64,000 bases of DNA from Bacteroidota bacterium. GTDB taxonomy: Bacteria; Bacteroidota; Bacteroidia; Bacteroidales; UBA4417. The stretch covers positions 186,001-250,000 of the forward strand of contig JACAAZ010000005.1 of NCBI GenBank assembly GCA_013376995.1. Direction: 5' to 3'. The notes under the pieces were generated by a model. The model searched no databases, was not told where the DNA came from, and saw nothing but the letters and a program-made list of their open reading frames with translations. Of this stretch, positions 33,691 to 42,910 are shown one piece after another. Position 1 is the first letter of the stretch; the number at the start of each line of letters is the position of its first letter. A program made the translations under genes and the position numbers.

Positions 33691-35136
33691 TTAATTTTCC
33701 TGGCTGACTTTCGAAATCCTGAATACCCATGCATACTTACACGGGGGTTTGGCAACCGCTGGTTTTGGGAGATTGATCTTCAGTTCTCCTCCATCCATTT
33801 TCCATTTCAATTTGCCAGTGAAGCCGAGTAGCGTTATCGTCGCATCTTTTGCCGGTCTTATTCCTCTCATTGCAATGATTGTTGGAATCGAAACTTCATT
33901 CTGAGCGGCCAGGTATATCGCATTGACCTCCCCGGTCTTATTTCTCGTAAAGCAGATGTTACCTTCCTTGTATGGTGCAACAGGCCGGGTGTTATAAATG
34001 GCATCTCCATTCACCTTCATCCAGTCTCCGATGTCCTTCAAGCGGGCGTATGCATCCTCATCAAATTCACCAAGCGGGCTCGGACCGATATTGAGAAGGT
34101 AATTGCCTCCTTTGGCAACAATATCAACCAGGTTATGAATGATAACAGATGCTGGTTTGTAGGTGTCACCCGGAACGTAACTCCATGAACCTGCCATGGT
34201 CATGCAGGTTTCCCACGGATAGTCCAATGGTTTTTCAGGTATTTGCTGTTCCGGGGTGCGATAATTCTCAAATTCAGTGCCTTCGGCCCTGTCAACCACA
34301 ATTAATCCAGGTTGTTGTTGCCTGCCCATGGCAGCAATTCCGGCCATATCAATATCCTGATCAATAAGCTTAGAATAGCCCGGATCCCTGGGATCATTAA
34401 TATTCTTGGGACAAACCCAGCCACCATCAAGCCACAGGATATCAATTTTCCCATAATCAGTTAGGATTTCTTTTATCTGGTTGTAGGTGAAATCTTTATA
34501 CGACTTCCATCGTTCAGGATATTTAGCCGGATCGTAATTCACGTTACGGTCTTTAGGAGGGAAATAGGGCCACCAATAATCAGGGCAATGCCAGTCGGGC
34601 TTGCTGAAGTAAGCACCTACCTTGAAACCCTCCTGTCTGAAAGCAGTCGTAATTTCCCGGGCTATATTGGCTTTGGGATTTGTGTGGAAAGGGGTCTTAG
34701 CCGAGGTGACCTTATAGTCCGTGTATTTTGTATCGAACATGCAGAAGCCATCATGATGCTTGAAGGTAAAGACAACATATTTGAAACCTGCTTCCTGCGC
34801 AGCTTTAGCCCACTTTTCAGGGTTAAAGTTTATGGGATTGAAGGTGGCCTGCAGATCCTCGTATGCTTTTTTATAACCAAAATAGTCTTTTGAGTAGGCC
34901 CCGGTTCTTTGTGTCCAACCCTCATCTTCAGGGCAAATGCTCCAGGATTCAACAATTCCCCATTGGCTGTATGTCCCCCAATGCATCAACAGGCCGAACT
35001 TAAGATCTTGCCAGGCCTCAATATTCGACTGAACCAAAGGATCAGTGGGACGGATATAAGATTTTTCATGTTCCTGGCTATAAGAGTTAAGAAACATAAA
35101 CATGAAAAACCCAATGATAATCGTAAAGTATTTCAT
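33691..35136 (-). CDS. GH29 alpha-L-fucosidase
   Basis: Exported retaining alpha-L-fucosidase, 481 residues. Signal peptide to about residue 20 (ending NSYSQ). GH29 hallmarks: FGLLMHWGTYSQWG near residue 48, YVVFTFKHHDGFCMFD near 120, and the nucleophile Asp in DILWLDGGWV near 232. The acid/base is less conserved in the family and I cannot pin it. The C-terminal beta-sandwich is present. It is the last gene of the minus-strand cluster GH92, transglutaminase protein, three-part sugar protein, GH29, suggesting release of fucose for use by the neighbouring mutarotase-kinase protein. Confidence 0.93.
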   Translation of the reverse strand: MKYFTIIIGFFMFMFLNSYSQEHEKSYIRPTDPLVQSNIEAWQDLKFGLLMHWGTYSQWGIVESWSICPEDEGWTQRTGAYSKDYFGYKKAYEDLQATFNPINFNPEKWAKAAQEAGFKYVVFTFKHHDGFCMFDTKYTDYKVTSAKTPFHTNPKANIAREITTAFRQEGFKVGAYFSKPDWHCPDYWWPYFPPKDRNVNYDPAKYPERWKSYKDFTYNQIKEILTDYGKIDILWLDGGWVCPKNINDPRDPGYSKLIDQDIDMAGIAAMGRQQQPGLIVVDRAEGTEFENYRTPEQQIPEKPLDYPWETCMTMAGSWSYVPGDTYKPASVIIHNLVDIVAKGGNYLLNIGPSPLGEFDEDAYARLKDIGDWMKVNGDAIYNTRPVAPYKEGNICFTRNKTGEVNAIYLAAQNEVSIPTIIAMRGIRPAKDATITLLGFTGKLKWKMDGGELKINLPKPAVAKPPCKYAWVFRISKVSQEN

Positions 35137-35207
35137 AATAAGGTTTTAGAGTGATTACATGTGGACCCTGCTTGAAGAAGCTTTATTTTTAGAGGATGAG
35201 TTTACGA

Positions 35208-36986
35208 TCAGAAATTATTCTTTCTCCTGATCTTTACCTGGATTGCATCCCTGACAGCCTTATCAGATACCAGGATAAGATATCCGCCACCTCCGGCTCC
35301 TGACAATTTCCATCCCAATGAATCCGCCTTGTATTCATCAATGGTGTCCATGATATCCTTATCTACCATATTGGGGAACATTGCAACCTGGGCTTCAAAG
35401 GAGCGTCTGAATGATTGTCCGAAAGACAACAGATCCTTGTTAACTATGGCATTCCAGCAGTTTTCAGCTGCCATGGCTAGTTTTTCAGCACTTTCCTTGT
35501 CTATCCGGGTATTTCCCACCACACTGTAACTGCTGAATCTGGGCCCCAGGGTAACAAGAAAAAGATGTTTTTCTAGCCATACCAGCGTATCTTCTTCAAG
35601 AACGGAATTTATGTTATATGGCCAGTAACCTCCGTTATATTCAAGCTTGTTCAGGCCTGGCAGAACGATTCCAAGTGAATCCTGCGAGCCTGAAACATCC
35701 TTTGTTCCGGGTGGATTTTCAAAACTAAAAAGCACCCTGGCCAGTTGCTCGGCATCACCATGCGGAATTTCGTTCTTCCAAAGTTCAATAGCCTTTCTCC
35801 TGGTGCTGGAAGCCATGCCGGAACGTTCATTGAATGAGACTGTTGGCTCAATACTTACAGTAAGCACAGCCCCGGGATGAAACTTCGAAACAAAAGGCTG
35901 GTCAAGCCATCCACCGGCAAGATCGATACGGAACGGGATTGTGCATTCCATCCTCAATGAGGTGGTAGATCGCACAGGAAGATCAGCATGCGGGATCCTT
36001 TTAAGTACTTTATAATCAATCCCGTTGTTCCTGCACAGGATTTCCTTGGCAGGGGCATGGCCATCCTCGTTCACAATGAAAATATCCGGGTTAATATCTC
36101 TGAACTCTTCCAGGAAATCCATAATTCCCCAGCCAGAATTCACCCGGCATTCTTTAACACATGAAAGTGCTTCAAGCATGTATTTCCTTTCATCCTGGGA
36201 GTTAACCGGATAGCGGCCTTTCAGTTGTTCAACATTGGCATCTGAACCAATACAGGCATATACATCACCATATGCAGCAGCTTCTTCGAGAAATGCCACA
36301 TGTCCGCTATGAAGCATATCAAAGCAACCCGTAACAAACACCTTTTTCCCGGAGGCAACATATGAGCATGCGTGAGAGTCGGTGTGAAAGACTTCTTCGA
36401 GTGGAGCAGGTATTCTCTTCATTGCTTCTGCCGTAAGAAACTGTTCCAGGATGAGATTCATATTTGTGCCAGGACAAGATTCAAGGTAGATGAAATACCT
36501 GCCTGCATTACTGTAAATCTTTATTTGCTTAAGGTCCTTTAGCTCAGATGATCCTAATAGCTTAGCAGGTGTTAAAAGAACCTGGTCATTCGTTTGATTT
36601 GAATCAAGAATGAAGGCAGAGCGCTCAACAATGGGGTGTTCATTTGCAACCCCTGAGAAATCTGCTTCCAATTTAAGTTGTAACCACCATTCTCCTTCTT
36701 TCCTTCCTGGAACAGGTTCCTGCATGGGATCTGTTAGCTTCCACCAATCGCGGGTGGTTGCATCCGAACCCATGGCTTTCATGTCGGCTTCAAACTCATT
36801 CCCGCAATATTCCATGTGACTGAAAAGCAGGCCATTTCTGTAGAATATGGTGTAACTGCTAATGTTAGATAGCTTAATCCTTTCGAGGACCCCTGGAAAA
36901 GTGTTGCGGTGAAGTGCTTTATACCTTTCCTCAAATTCAGGCTTGAGCCCGATAATGCTTCCATATGAATAGGTAAACGCTTTCAT
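35208..36986 (-). CDS. Three-part fusion: RhaM-type mutarotase, HxGH nucleotidyltransferase, GHMP sugar kinase
   Basis: A 592-residue cytosolic protein. Residues 1-110 resemble L-rhamnose/L-fucose mutarotase (RhaM, DUF718): His26 in ALHRNTFP, SYTIFYRNG, and RDWWKLTDP. Residues 150-204 look like a second degenerate mutarotase half, ending PLEEVFHTDS. Residues 214-345 form a cytidylyltransferase-fold domain with HSGH at 226-229 and RSTTSLR at 339-345. Residues 350-592 are a compact GHMP kinase related to the heptokinase HddA: DLAGGWLD at 355-362, a weak GMASS loop at 390-394 and SGAGGGG at 562-568. The order of activities (anomer exchange, C1 phosphorylation, nucleotidyl transfer) would turn a free sugar into NDP-sugar. 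The adjacent fucosidase suggests fucose, but that is inference. It differs in domain types from bifunctional Fkp. Confidence 0.82.
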   Translation of the reverse strand: MKAFTYSYGSIIGLKPEFEERYKALHRNTFPGVLERIKLSNISSYTIFYRNGLLFSHMEYCGNEFEADMKAMGSDATTRDWWKLTDPMQEPVPGRKEGEWWLQLKLEADFSGVANEHPIVERSAFILDSNQTNDQVLLTPAKLLGSSELKDLKQIKIYSNAGRYFIYLESCPGTNMNLILEQFLTAEAMKRIPAPLEEVFHTDSHACSYVASGKKVFVTGCFDMLHSGHVAFLEEAAAYGDVYACIGSDANVEQLKGRYPVNSQDERKYMLEALSCVKECRVNSGWGIMDFLEEFRDINPDIFIVNEDGHAPAKEILCRNNGIDYKVLKRIPHADLPVRSTTSLRMECTIPFRIDLAGGWLDQPFVSKFHPGAVLTVSIEPTVSFNERSGMASSTRRKAIELWKNEIPHGDAEQLARVLFSFENPPGTKDVSGSQDSLGIVLPGLNKLEYNGGYWPYNINSVLEEDTLVWLEKHLFLVTLGPRFSSYSVVGNTRIDKESAEKLAMAAENCWNAIVNKDLLSFGQSFRRSFEAQVAMFPNMVDKDIMDTIDEYKADSLGWKLSGAGGGGYLILVSDKAVRDAIQVKIRRKNNF

Positions 36987-37059
36987 TCTATTTTACAGGA
37001 ATATTGGGTTTTATTTGATTGATGTCCCTGATGCCGTGTGCCGTGAGCCAAACGATTAA

Positions 37060-37198
37060 AAACAGCTTTTCCGGCTTTACTTTGTTTTGCTCACCCGACC
37101 TCTCGCTCTCCCACTCTCTCGTCTTACAATTTCAACTTTCTACTTTTAACTCTTTACTTTTTACTTTTATCTTTTATCTTTTTACTTTTATCTTTTAT
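37060..37198 (+). repeat. Pyrimidine-rich tract with a tandem 21-bp repeat
   Basis: A C/T-rich stretch downstream of the transglutaminase gene (purine-rich on its coding strand). Inside it, a 21-bp unit (starting CTTTTTACTTTTATC) occurs twice head to tail at 37157-37177 and 37178-37198, the second copy reaching into the last codons of that gene. Low-complexity slippage is the likeliest origin. Confidence 0.6.
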
Positions 37199-39870
37199 CT
37201 TTCTTCTGTCTGCTTCATCCTTGCAATTACCTTTGCCAGTTGTTCTCCAATTCCAATCTTGTAGCCTTCTGAAACATAAAGCAGGTTTCCTTTTGGATCA
37301 CTTACTACGACAACAGGCAGGTTGTTCATTAATTCATACCCTTTTATTTTGCTGATATCTTTCAGGAATTTCCCACTGGCATCAAAACAGAAGCTGTGCG
37401 GAAATGAAAGCCTGCTGATGTCAGAAGGATTGAAAGAGCTGCTTAAGGTTGCTTTGTTGAGAATAAAGATCAGTTCACCATTCCATTTTTGTAATAATGA
37501 AGCAACAGCAGGCAAATCTGCCAATATGTGTTTCGAAGGTTCTTTATCAGGGTCAAGCCAGATAAAAATAGCTCCTTTGGTTTGTGCTATTTTAGATGCA
37601 AGCAGCTTCTCTGAAGAGTTGAACTTTTCAAGTTGTATTGATTTCAGGTCTATCTGTCCCAAGGGTTTTTCGGATACATAATCCTCCCTGATATTTACAT
37701 CAACCTCCACATCCTGGCCGACCGGAACTGAGAAAAAGCTGAGAGATGACAGCACGGATCCATCTGCTTGCCTGTTTCCGGTTACCAGGTAGTATGAGCC
37801 AGTATTCACTTCAATCCTTGCCGGGAATTCTGAAAGGCCTTTGCCAAAATCAAGGTCTACAGTCCGGTATACTCCATCCTGGAAACGTGCAATTGTAAAA
37901 TTGATAGCATATTTTGGATCGAAATGGGGATTGAGATTCACGAAATGAATATGACCCGATTCAAGCAGCTGCTTGCTTGCTTGTTTAAAGTTCACATTGA
38001 TCCATTCACCCTTACTCCAATATTGTGGCAGATAGGTTGCAGGGTTTATCCTTGCCGGTATTCCAAGGCAATGGCAGATAGCTACAAAGAAGATATCCCT
38101 TGACCGGCTGTCGGCAACCCTGAGCTCATAAACGCCCCTGGGTGAAAGCGGAGACCTTGAATGAAGGTTGGCTGTATCGTTTAATGCAATATTGTCTTTA
38201 ATCCAGCTAATGAGTGAGTGTATGTCTTTATGCACGGATGTGATAAATTCTGTTGTCAATTGTTGCTGCAGAAAACCTCTCCATGGAAGCATCATCTCAT
38301 TGGAGATGCGCCCTGAAAGCACATAATTGCTGTAAGTTATCGAGTCAACTCCCGGGCTTAATGATTCAAAAGGAACAGAATTGGTAAGATGATCCAGCAG
38401 GGTCTCAGCCGGAGCATCCCTTAAATCCTTTTCACTGACAGAAGCCAGGAGATTCATTGCCCAAACACGTTGAGCAGGGAGTGCAGATTCGAGGAATGAG
38501 GAAATTTCCTTCCAGTTTCCATAAGACTCCCTTATGAAAGTTACTGTTTGTCCGGGATCCAGGTTAAGCTTTTTTGCCAATTCAACTGCCCATGCTGAAT
38601 CCTTGAAAGAAGTCATATAGGCAGTGCGAATGGAATCTTCCTTCTGAAGCATCAAGTTATTGTGCTCCCTTATTTCTTTACTTAGACCGGTAACAGGTGG
38701 CGCTTTTTCAACAGGTGGTACGAGATCGAAATTCTCCGTTTTCACATTCTCATGATGACTGCTGAGATTGAGCGTCAAGGTATCTGTTTCTTCGACGGTG
38801 ATTTTCCGATAGCCCCAGGAATCTCCGCTATTAGCCCAGATCAGCAAGTCCCCCAAACCGGTTGTTATTGAATTCACTCCCTGTTCATTGGTCTTGCCTT
38901 TGGCAATCGGGTAGAATTCAGCATAATTATAGAGCTGGTATTCAACCGTTGCATCCTTAACCGGTTTACCTGACTCATTAAGTACCCGGATGTAAATCGT
39001 TTTGGTCTCAGCATAATTCCTTATCAGGTTAAGTTCCGAGAACTTTTCTTCCCTGTCGATAACGGGTTCTGTACCATTGTACCAGCCAAAGGCGCGGGTA
39101 TGGACCAACATGGCACGCATAGCAGGTCCGGCAAACCAACCCATATTGAGTTCCGGTTCGGGTTCACAGGCTCCAAGGAAAAACCATTTTCCGTCAACCC
39201 AAACTTCAACCCAGGCATGATTATCATCGCAATGCGCCCAGCGGGGGGTATAAACCTGGCGGGCAGGTATTCCCATCATTCGCATAGCTGAAACAGTAAA
39301 TGTAGATTCTTCACCGCAACGTCCGAATGAGGTTTTGATGGTGGCAAGAGGGGAACTTGTCCTTTCATCAGACGCTTTATAGGTAACTTTTTCATGACAC
39401 CAATGGTTGATTTCCAGGGCAGCATCATGCATATTCTTCCCTTTGATCCGTTCTTTGAGTTCATCATACATCAGCACCCTGAAATTATCCAGGTTCTCAT
39501 TGTTTACCCTGATAGGCAGAACAAAATGAAGAAAGACATCCTCCGGAACCTTTGATCCCCAAGGCATTTCATACCTGGCCTGGAGAGTTTTCGTTACTTG
39601 GCTGTCAAAAAAATCGCCATTGTAATCAGCGAGGTCGCTTAAAGGCATATAAGCATAAAGATATTCCAGCGCTTGTTTCTCATCAGGTTTCATGGGCCTG
39701 CTGAGTACATCAAACAGTTGATGGCTCCGTCCACCGGCAAGCAATTTCTGTTTTGACAGTGAGGCTGCCATATTCGCCAATATTGCCTTATCCTTTATCA
39801 ATTGTGCCTGGATGCTTGTAGCAAGGAGCAGGAAAAGGAATGTTATGACAGTGCTGGAAAAGGTTCGCAT
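37195..39870 (-). CDS. Large exported protein with two transglutaminase-like domains and a thioredoxin-like tail
   Basis: 891 residues from the ATG at 39870, chosen because a signal peptide (ending SIQAQ) follows it; an earlier ATG at 39921 would add 17 residues. The first transglutaminase-like core holds Cys185 (GRCGEEST) and His218 (DNHAWVEVWVDGKW), followed by LGACEPEPEL, so the triad is plausible. A Gly-rich beta domain (about 290-380) comes next. A second core-like segment, DSRSRDIFFVAICHCLGIPARI, lacks the usual catalytic Cys context. The last 120 residues resemble a thioredoxin fold without CxxC. It may act as a peptidase or crosslinker on glycoprotein substrates in step with the neighbouring glycosidases. 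Confidence 0.8.
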   Translation of the reverse strand: MRTFSSTVITFLFLLLATSIQAQLIKDKAILANMAASLSKQKLLAGGRSHQLFDVLSRPMKPDEKQALEYLYAYMPLSDLADYNGDFFDSQVTKTLQARYEMPWGSKVPEDVFLHFVLPIRVNNENLDNFRVLMYDELKERIKGKNMHDAALEINHWCHEKVTYKASDERTSSPLATIKTSFGRCGEESTFTVSAMRMMGIPARQVYTPRWAHCDDNHAWVEVWVDGKWFFLGACEPEPELNMGWFAGPAMRAMLVHTRAFGWYNGTEPVIDREEKFSELNLIRNYAETKTIYIRVLNESGKPVKDATVEYQLYNYAEFYPIAKGKTNEQGVNSITTGLGDLLIWANSGDSWGYRKITVEETDTLTLNLSSHHENVKTENFDLVPPVEKAPPVTGLSKEIREHNNLMLQKEDSIRTAYMTSFKDSAWAVELAKKLNLDPGQTVTFIRESYGNWKEISSFLESALPAQRVWAMNLLASVSEKDLRDAPAETLLDHLTNSVPFESLSPGVDSITYSNYVLSGRISNEMMLPWRGFLQQQLTTEFITSVHKDIHSLISWIKDNIALNDTANLHSRSPLSPRGVYELRVADSRSRDIFFVAICHCLGIPARINPATYLPQYWSKGEWINVNFKQASKQLLESGHIHFVNLNPHFDPKYAINFTIARFQDGVYRTVDLDFGKGLSEFPARIEVNTGSYYLVTGNRQADGSVLSSLSFFSVPVGQDVEVDVNIREDYVSEKPLGQIDLKSIQLEKFNSSEKLLASKIAQTKGAIFIWLDPDKEPSKHILADLPAVASLLQKWNGELIFILNKATLSSSFNPSDISRLSFPHSFCFDASGKFLKDISKIKGYELMNNLPVVVVSDPKGNLLYVSEGYKIGIGEQLAKVIARMKQTEER

Positions 39871-39938
39871 GGTGAGCTTTTTATTACAATTTGAAATAGA
39901 TGAATGTGAATTGTAAAACATTGATTGAGATGTTTTTG

Positions 39939-42872
39939 CTATTCAAGATCAATTTCATCGCAGAAGATCCAGCAAGGATTGGGGAACCCTTTATGCCCTT
40001 CAGGGCATGTACCAGGGCTGGTTGCAATTACCTTAATGTACCGTGCTTGTAGGGGTGATATAGCAAGGTCGAAATTCTTAAGCTGGGTTCCCTTTCGGTC
40101 AGTTGGGATATCATTCTTCACAATCCCCAGGGAATTGAAGTTCTTTCCATCCGTTGAGGAAAAATATTCCACTTGTTTCGGCATGAATATCCAGGAATTT
40201 TCGTCCTGTAGGAATCCCGTTGACAAGGTTGAGATTTTCTTTTCTTTTCGCAGGTCTATGATGGCTTCGAGATTTACTTTTTCGAATCCAAGCCAGCCAC
40301 CTACCCTGTAATCGTCATTTCCTCTTAATCCATCTACCAGTGTGCCTGGTCCGCTTGCAGAATACTGCGGGGCAGGAGGGTTGCTTAAAGTAATATCCCT
40401 GTCATCCCTGATTTTAATGAATTCAGAGGTTACCCATTGGCTGGCAGTCCCTTTTAACTGAGCATAAAACCTTAGCTTGCCGGATTCCGTAATTTGGATC
40501 GGACCCTGAAATTCCTGGTTCCCCTTGTCAGATAGGTAGAACAGTTTGGTCCCTTCAATCCCTAGAATAGTTACAGACTTTTTATCACTGAAAGTTTTTG
40601 TTGGATCATCTACAAATGGCACAGGTACTATCAGGTTATCATCGATGGAAGTTACGGGTTCATTCTTTTTCCCTGTACCCCATGATTTATTGGGGGTACT
40701 TCCCATTTCAAAAATGAGTTCCCCACCTTTCATAATATCCTGCTGCCTGATGAAAGATGCGTTGTGCTTTTTCCCATTCAATCGGGCTGACTGGATGTAG
40801 AAATTATCTTTCTGCAGACCCAGGGCCTGTATTACGAATGTTTTTCCATTTTCAAGATGGACAGTCACTTTATTGAACATAGGAGTGCCAATTACATAAA
40901 AGTCACTTCCGGGATTCACCGGGTAAAATCCCATTGCACTCATCACAGCCCAGGCCGACATCTGTCCGCAGTCCTCGTTTCCAATCAGGCCATCCGGCAA
41001 GTCCTTATAAAAATCGTTCATGATCCGGTGAACCAGTTCCTGTGTTTTCCATGCCTGTCCTGCAAAAGGAAACAGGTAGGCAAGGTGATGGCTGGGTTCA
41101 TTTCCATGTGCATATTGTCCTATCATTCCTGTAATATCACTCTGATTGCGGCCGCTGGTCTGGGATGTTGTATGAAAAAGTTCATCCAGTTTTCCTGCAA
41201 AGTTTTCCTTACCCCCATGCAGAGAAATCAGTCCGGAAATATCTTGTGTTGCGGTAAAACTGTATTGCCACGAATTTGCTTCTGTCCAGTTATAATTTAC
41301 TTCCATCGGATCAAAAGGAGAATACCAGCCTCCGTTAATTCTTGCACGCATATGCTTGCTGGACGGGTCGAACAGGTTTTTGTAATTCTGTGCCCTGCGA
41401 ATGAAGAGTTTGTAATCATCCAGGTGACCCGTAGACTTTGCAAATTGGGCTATACACCAGTCATCGTAAGCATACTCCAGGGTTTTTGAAGCACTTTCTG
41501 ATTCCTTGTCGGATGGAATATACCCAAGTTGGGAAACGGACCTGAGGCCTGCATTGTCCCTGTTAGCACTCTTTTTCATAGCTTCAAGTGCCTTTCCTGC
41601 ATCAAAGTCTTTGATCCCTTTCAGGTAGGCGTCAACAATTACAGGGATGCTGTGGTAACCTATCATGCAATTTGTTTCATTTCCATCGAGTTCCCAAACC
41701 GGGAGATAACCTCCTTGTTCGTATTGAGCCAGGAAGGTCTTTATATAATCTAAAGTCCTTGCCTGGTCAATGATTGTCATCAACGGGTGCCATGCCCGGT
41801 AGGTATCCCAGAGGGAGAATACAGTGTATTGTGTATATCCCTTTGCCAGGTGGATTTGCTTGTCAAGCCCCCTGTAATTTCCATCAACATCCGTAAATGT
41901 ATTAGGTTGAACCATACAGTGATAAAGAGCTGTATAAAACACTGTCTTTTGGGTTTCATTTTCGCCGCTGACATCAATCTTGGATAAAGCCTGCTTCCAT
42001 GTTTCATGTGCTTGTTTACGGGTGGCTTCAAAATCCCAGCCCGGGAGTTCCTGCCGAAGGTTTTTTCTAGCCCCTTCATAGCTAACGGCAGAAATTCCGA
42101 CTTTTACCTGGATCTTTTCTTCTTCATGTGTGCTGAACCAAAAACAGGATTTCACATTTTTCTTCTTATCGGCGACTTTCATTGCCGGATGAGCAGCATC
42201 ATCTATTGCCAGCATACAGGAATCAAATGGTTTTGAAAACTGGGCAACAAAATAAACGTACTGGTCCTCAGCCCAGGAACCCGATCTTCGCAGTCCTTCT
42301 ATTTCCGTATTACTGATAACGTGAAGGGATGATTCAATAATATTATCCCTGTGGAGCAGGTCGAGCAGTATATGAACCTGCCCGGCATTCGAAAATGTAT
42401 ATTGGTGAAATCCTACCCTTGTGGTGGCTGTCATTTCAGCCTTTATCTTATAATCATCCAGGAAGACCCTGTAATAACCTGGTTCAGCCTGTTCATTGTT
42501 ATGATGGAATCTTGATCTGTACCCGGGTTTATTATTGGCTCCGTTATTCCAACGGCACTCTCCCGTGCCCGGCATCAGGAGGATATCGCAAAGGTCTGGT
42601 ACGCCCGTCCCATTCAGATGAGTATGACTAAACCCATAGATAAACTCATCATCATAATGATAGCCACCACAGCCATCCCAGCCCTCTAGCCGGGTATCGG
42701 GACTTAATTGAACCATCCCGTAGGGCAGGGTAGCTCCAGGGTAGGTATGGCCATGGCCTCCTGTTCCGATAAATGGGTTGACATAATCTGCAGCATTTTT
42801 TTGAGCCAGAACTTTCATGCTGATAAGAAGAATAACACTTAGTAAACTAAGCGAAAGCCAATTCTTTTGCAT
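39939..42872 (-). CDS. GH92 alpha-mannosidase with C-terminal F5/8-type domain
   Basis: Exported calcium-dependent exo-alpha-mannosidase of 977 residues. Signal peptide to about residue 23 (ending KVLAQ). GH92 hallmarks: YVNPFIGTGGHGHTYPGATLPYGMVQLSPD at the start of the mature protein (over 30 residues, GTGGHGHTYPGAT shown as key), GFSHTHLNGTG, and the catalytic-region motif GNEDCGQMSAWAV near residue 650 followed by GFYPVNPG. The last 240 residues form a beta-rich region with an F5/8-type C domain (FLQDENSWIFMPKQVEYF). GH92 enzymes cut alpha-1,2, 1,3 or 1,6 mannosides, and the exact linkage cannot be told. It heads the fucose/mannose cluster. Confidence 0.95.
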   Translation of the reverse strand: MQKNWLSLSLLSVILLISMKVLAQKNAADYVNPFIGTGGHGHTYPGATLPYGMVQLSPDTRLEGWDGCGGYHYDDEFIYGFSHTHLNGTGVPDLCDILLMPGTGECRWNNGANNKPGYRSRFHHNNEQAEPGYYRVFLDDYKIKAEMTATTRVGFHQYTFSNAGQVHILLDLLHRDNIIESSLHVISNTEIEGLRRSGSWAEDQYVYFVAQFSKPFDSCMLAIDDAAHPAMKVADKKKNVKSCFWFSTHEEEKIQVKVGISAVSYEGARKNLRQELPGWDFEATRKQAHETWKQALSKIDVSGENETQKTVFYTALYHCMVQPNTFTDVDGNYRGLDKQIHLAKGYTQYTVFSLWDTYRAWHPLMTIIDQARTLDYIKTFLAQYEQGGYLPVWELDGNETNCMIGYHSIPVIVDAYLKGIKDFDAGKALEAMKKSANRDNAGLRSVSQLGYIPSDKESESASKTLEYAYDDWCIAQFAKSTGHLDDYKLFIRRAQNYKNLFDPSSKHMRARINGGWYSPFDPMEVNYNWTEANSWQYSFTATQDISGLISLHGGKENFAGKLDELFHTTSQTSGRNQSDITGMIGQYAHGNEPSHHLAYLFPFAGQAWKTQELVHRIMNDFYKDLPDGLIGNEDCGQMSAWAVMSAMGFYPVNPGSDFYVIGTPMFNKVTVHLENGKTFVIQALGLQKDNFYIQSARLNGKKHNASFIRQQDIMKGGELIFEMGSTPNKSWGTGKKNEPVTSIDDNLIVPVPFVDDPTKTFSDKKSVTILGIEGTKLFYLSDKGNQEFQGPIQITESGKLRFYAQLKGTASQWVTSEFIKIRDDRDITLSNPPAPQYSASGPGTLVDGLRGNDDYRVGGWLGFEKVNLEAIIDLRKEKKISTLSTGFLQDENSWIFMPKQVEYFSSTDGKNFNSLGIVKNDIPTDRKGTQLKNFDLAISPLQARYIKVIATSPGTCPEGHKGFPNPCWIFCDEIDLE

Positions 42873-42902
42873 AGGAGTGAGAATATTAATCCTGATAACC
42901 GA

Positions 42903-42910
42903 TACCTTTG
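42903..42910 (+). promoter_or_regulatory. Candidate -7 box for the CBM9-like gene
   Basis: TACCTTTG matches TAnnTTTG in the divergent gap between the GH92 and CBM9-like genes, 133 bases before the chosen ATG. No -33 partner is clear. Confidence 0.25.

Noticed and set aside
40857-41489. 210-codon plus-strand frame opposite GH92
   Set aside because: Antisense to a gene with strong GH92 motifs throughout; no independent evidence of coding.
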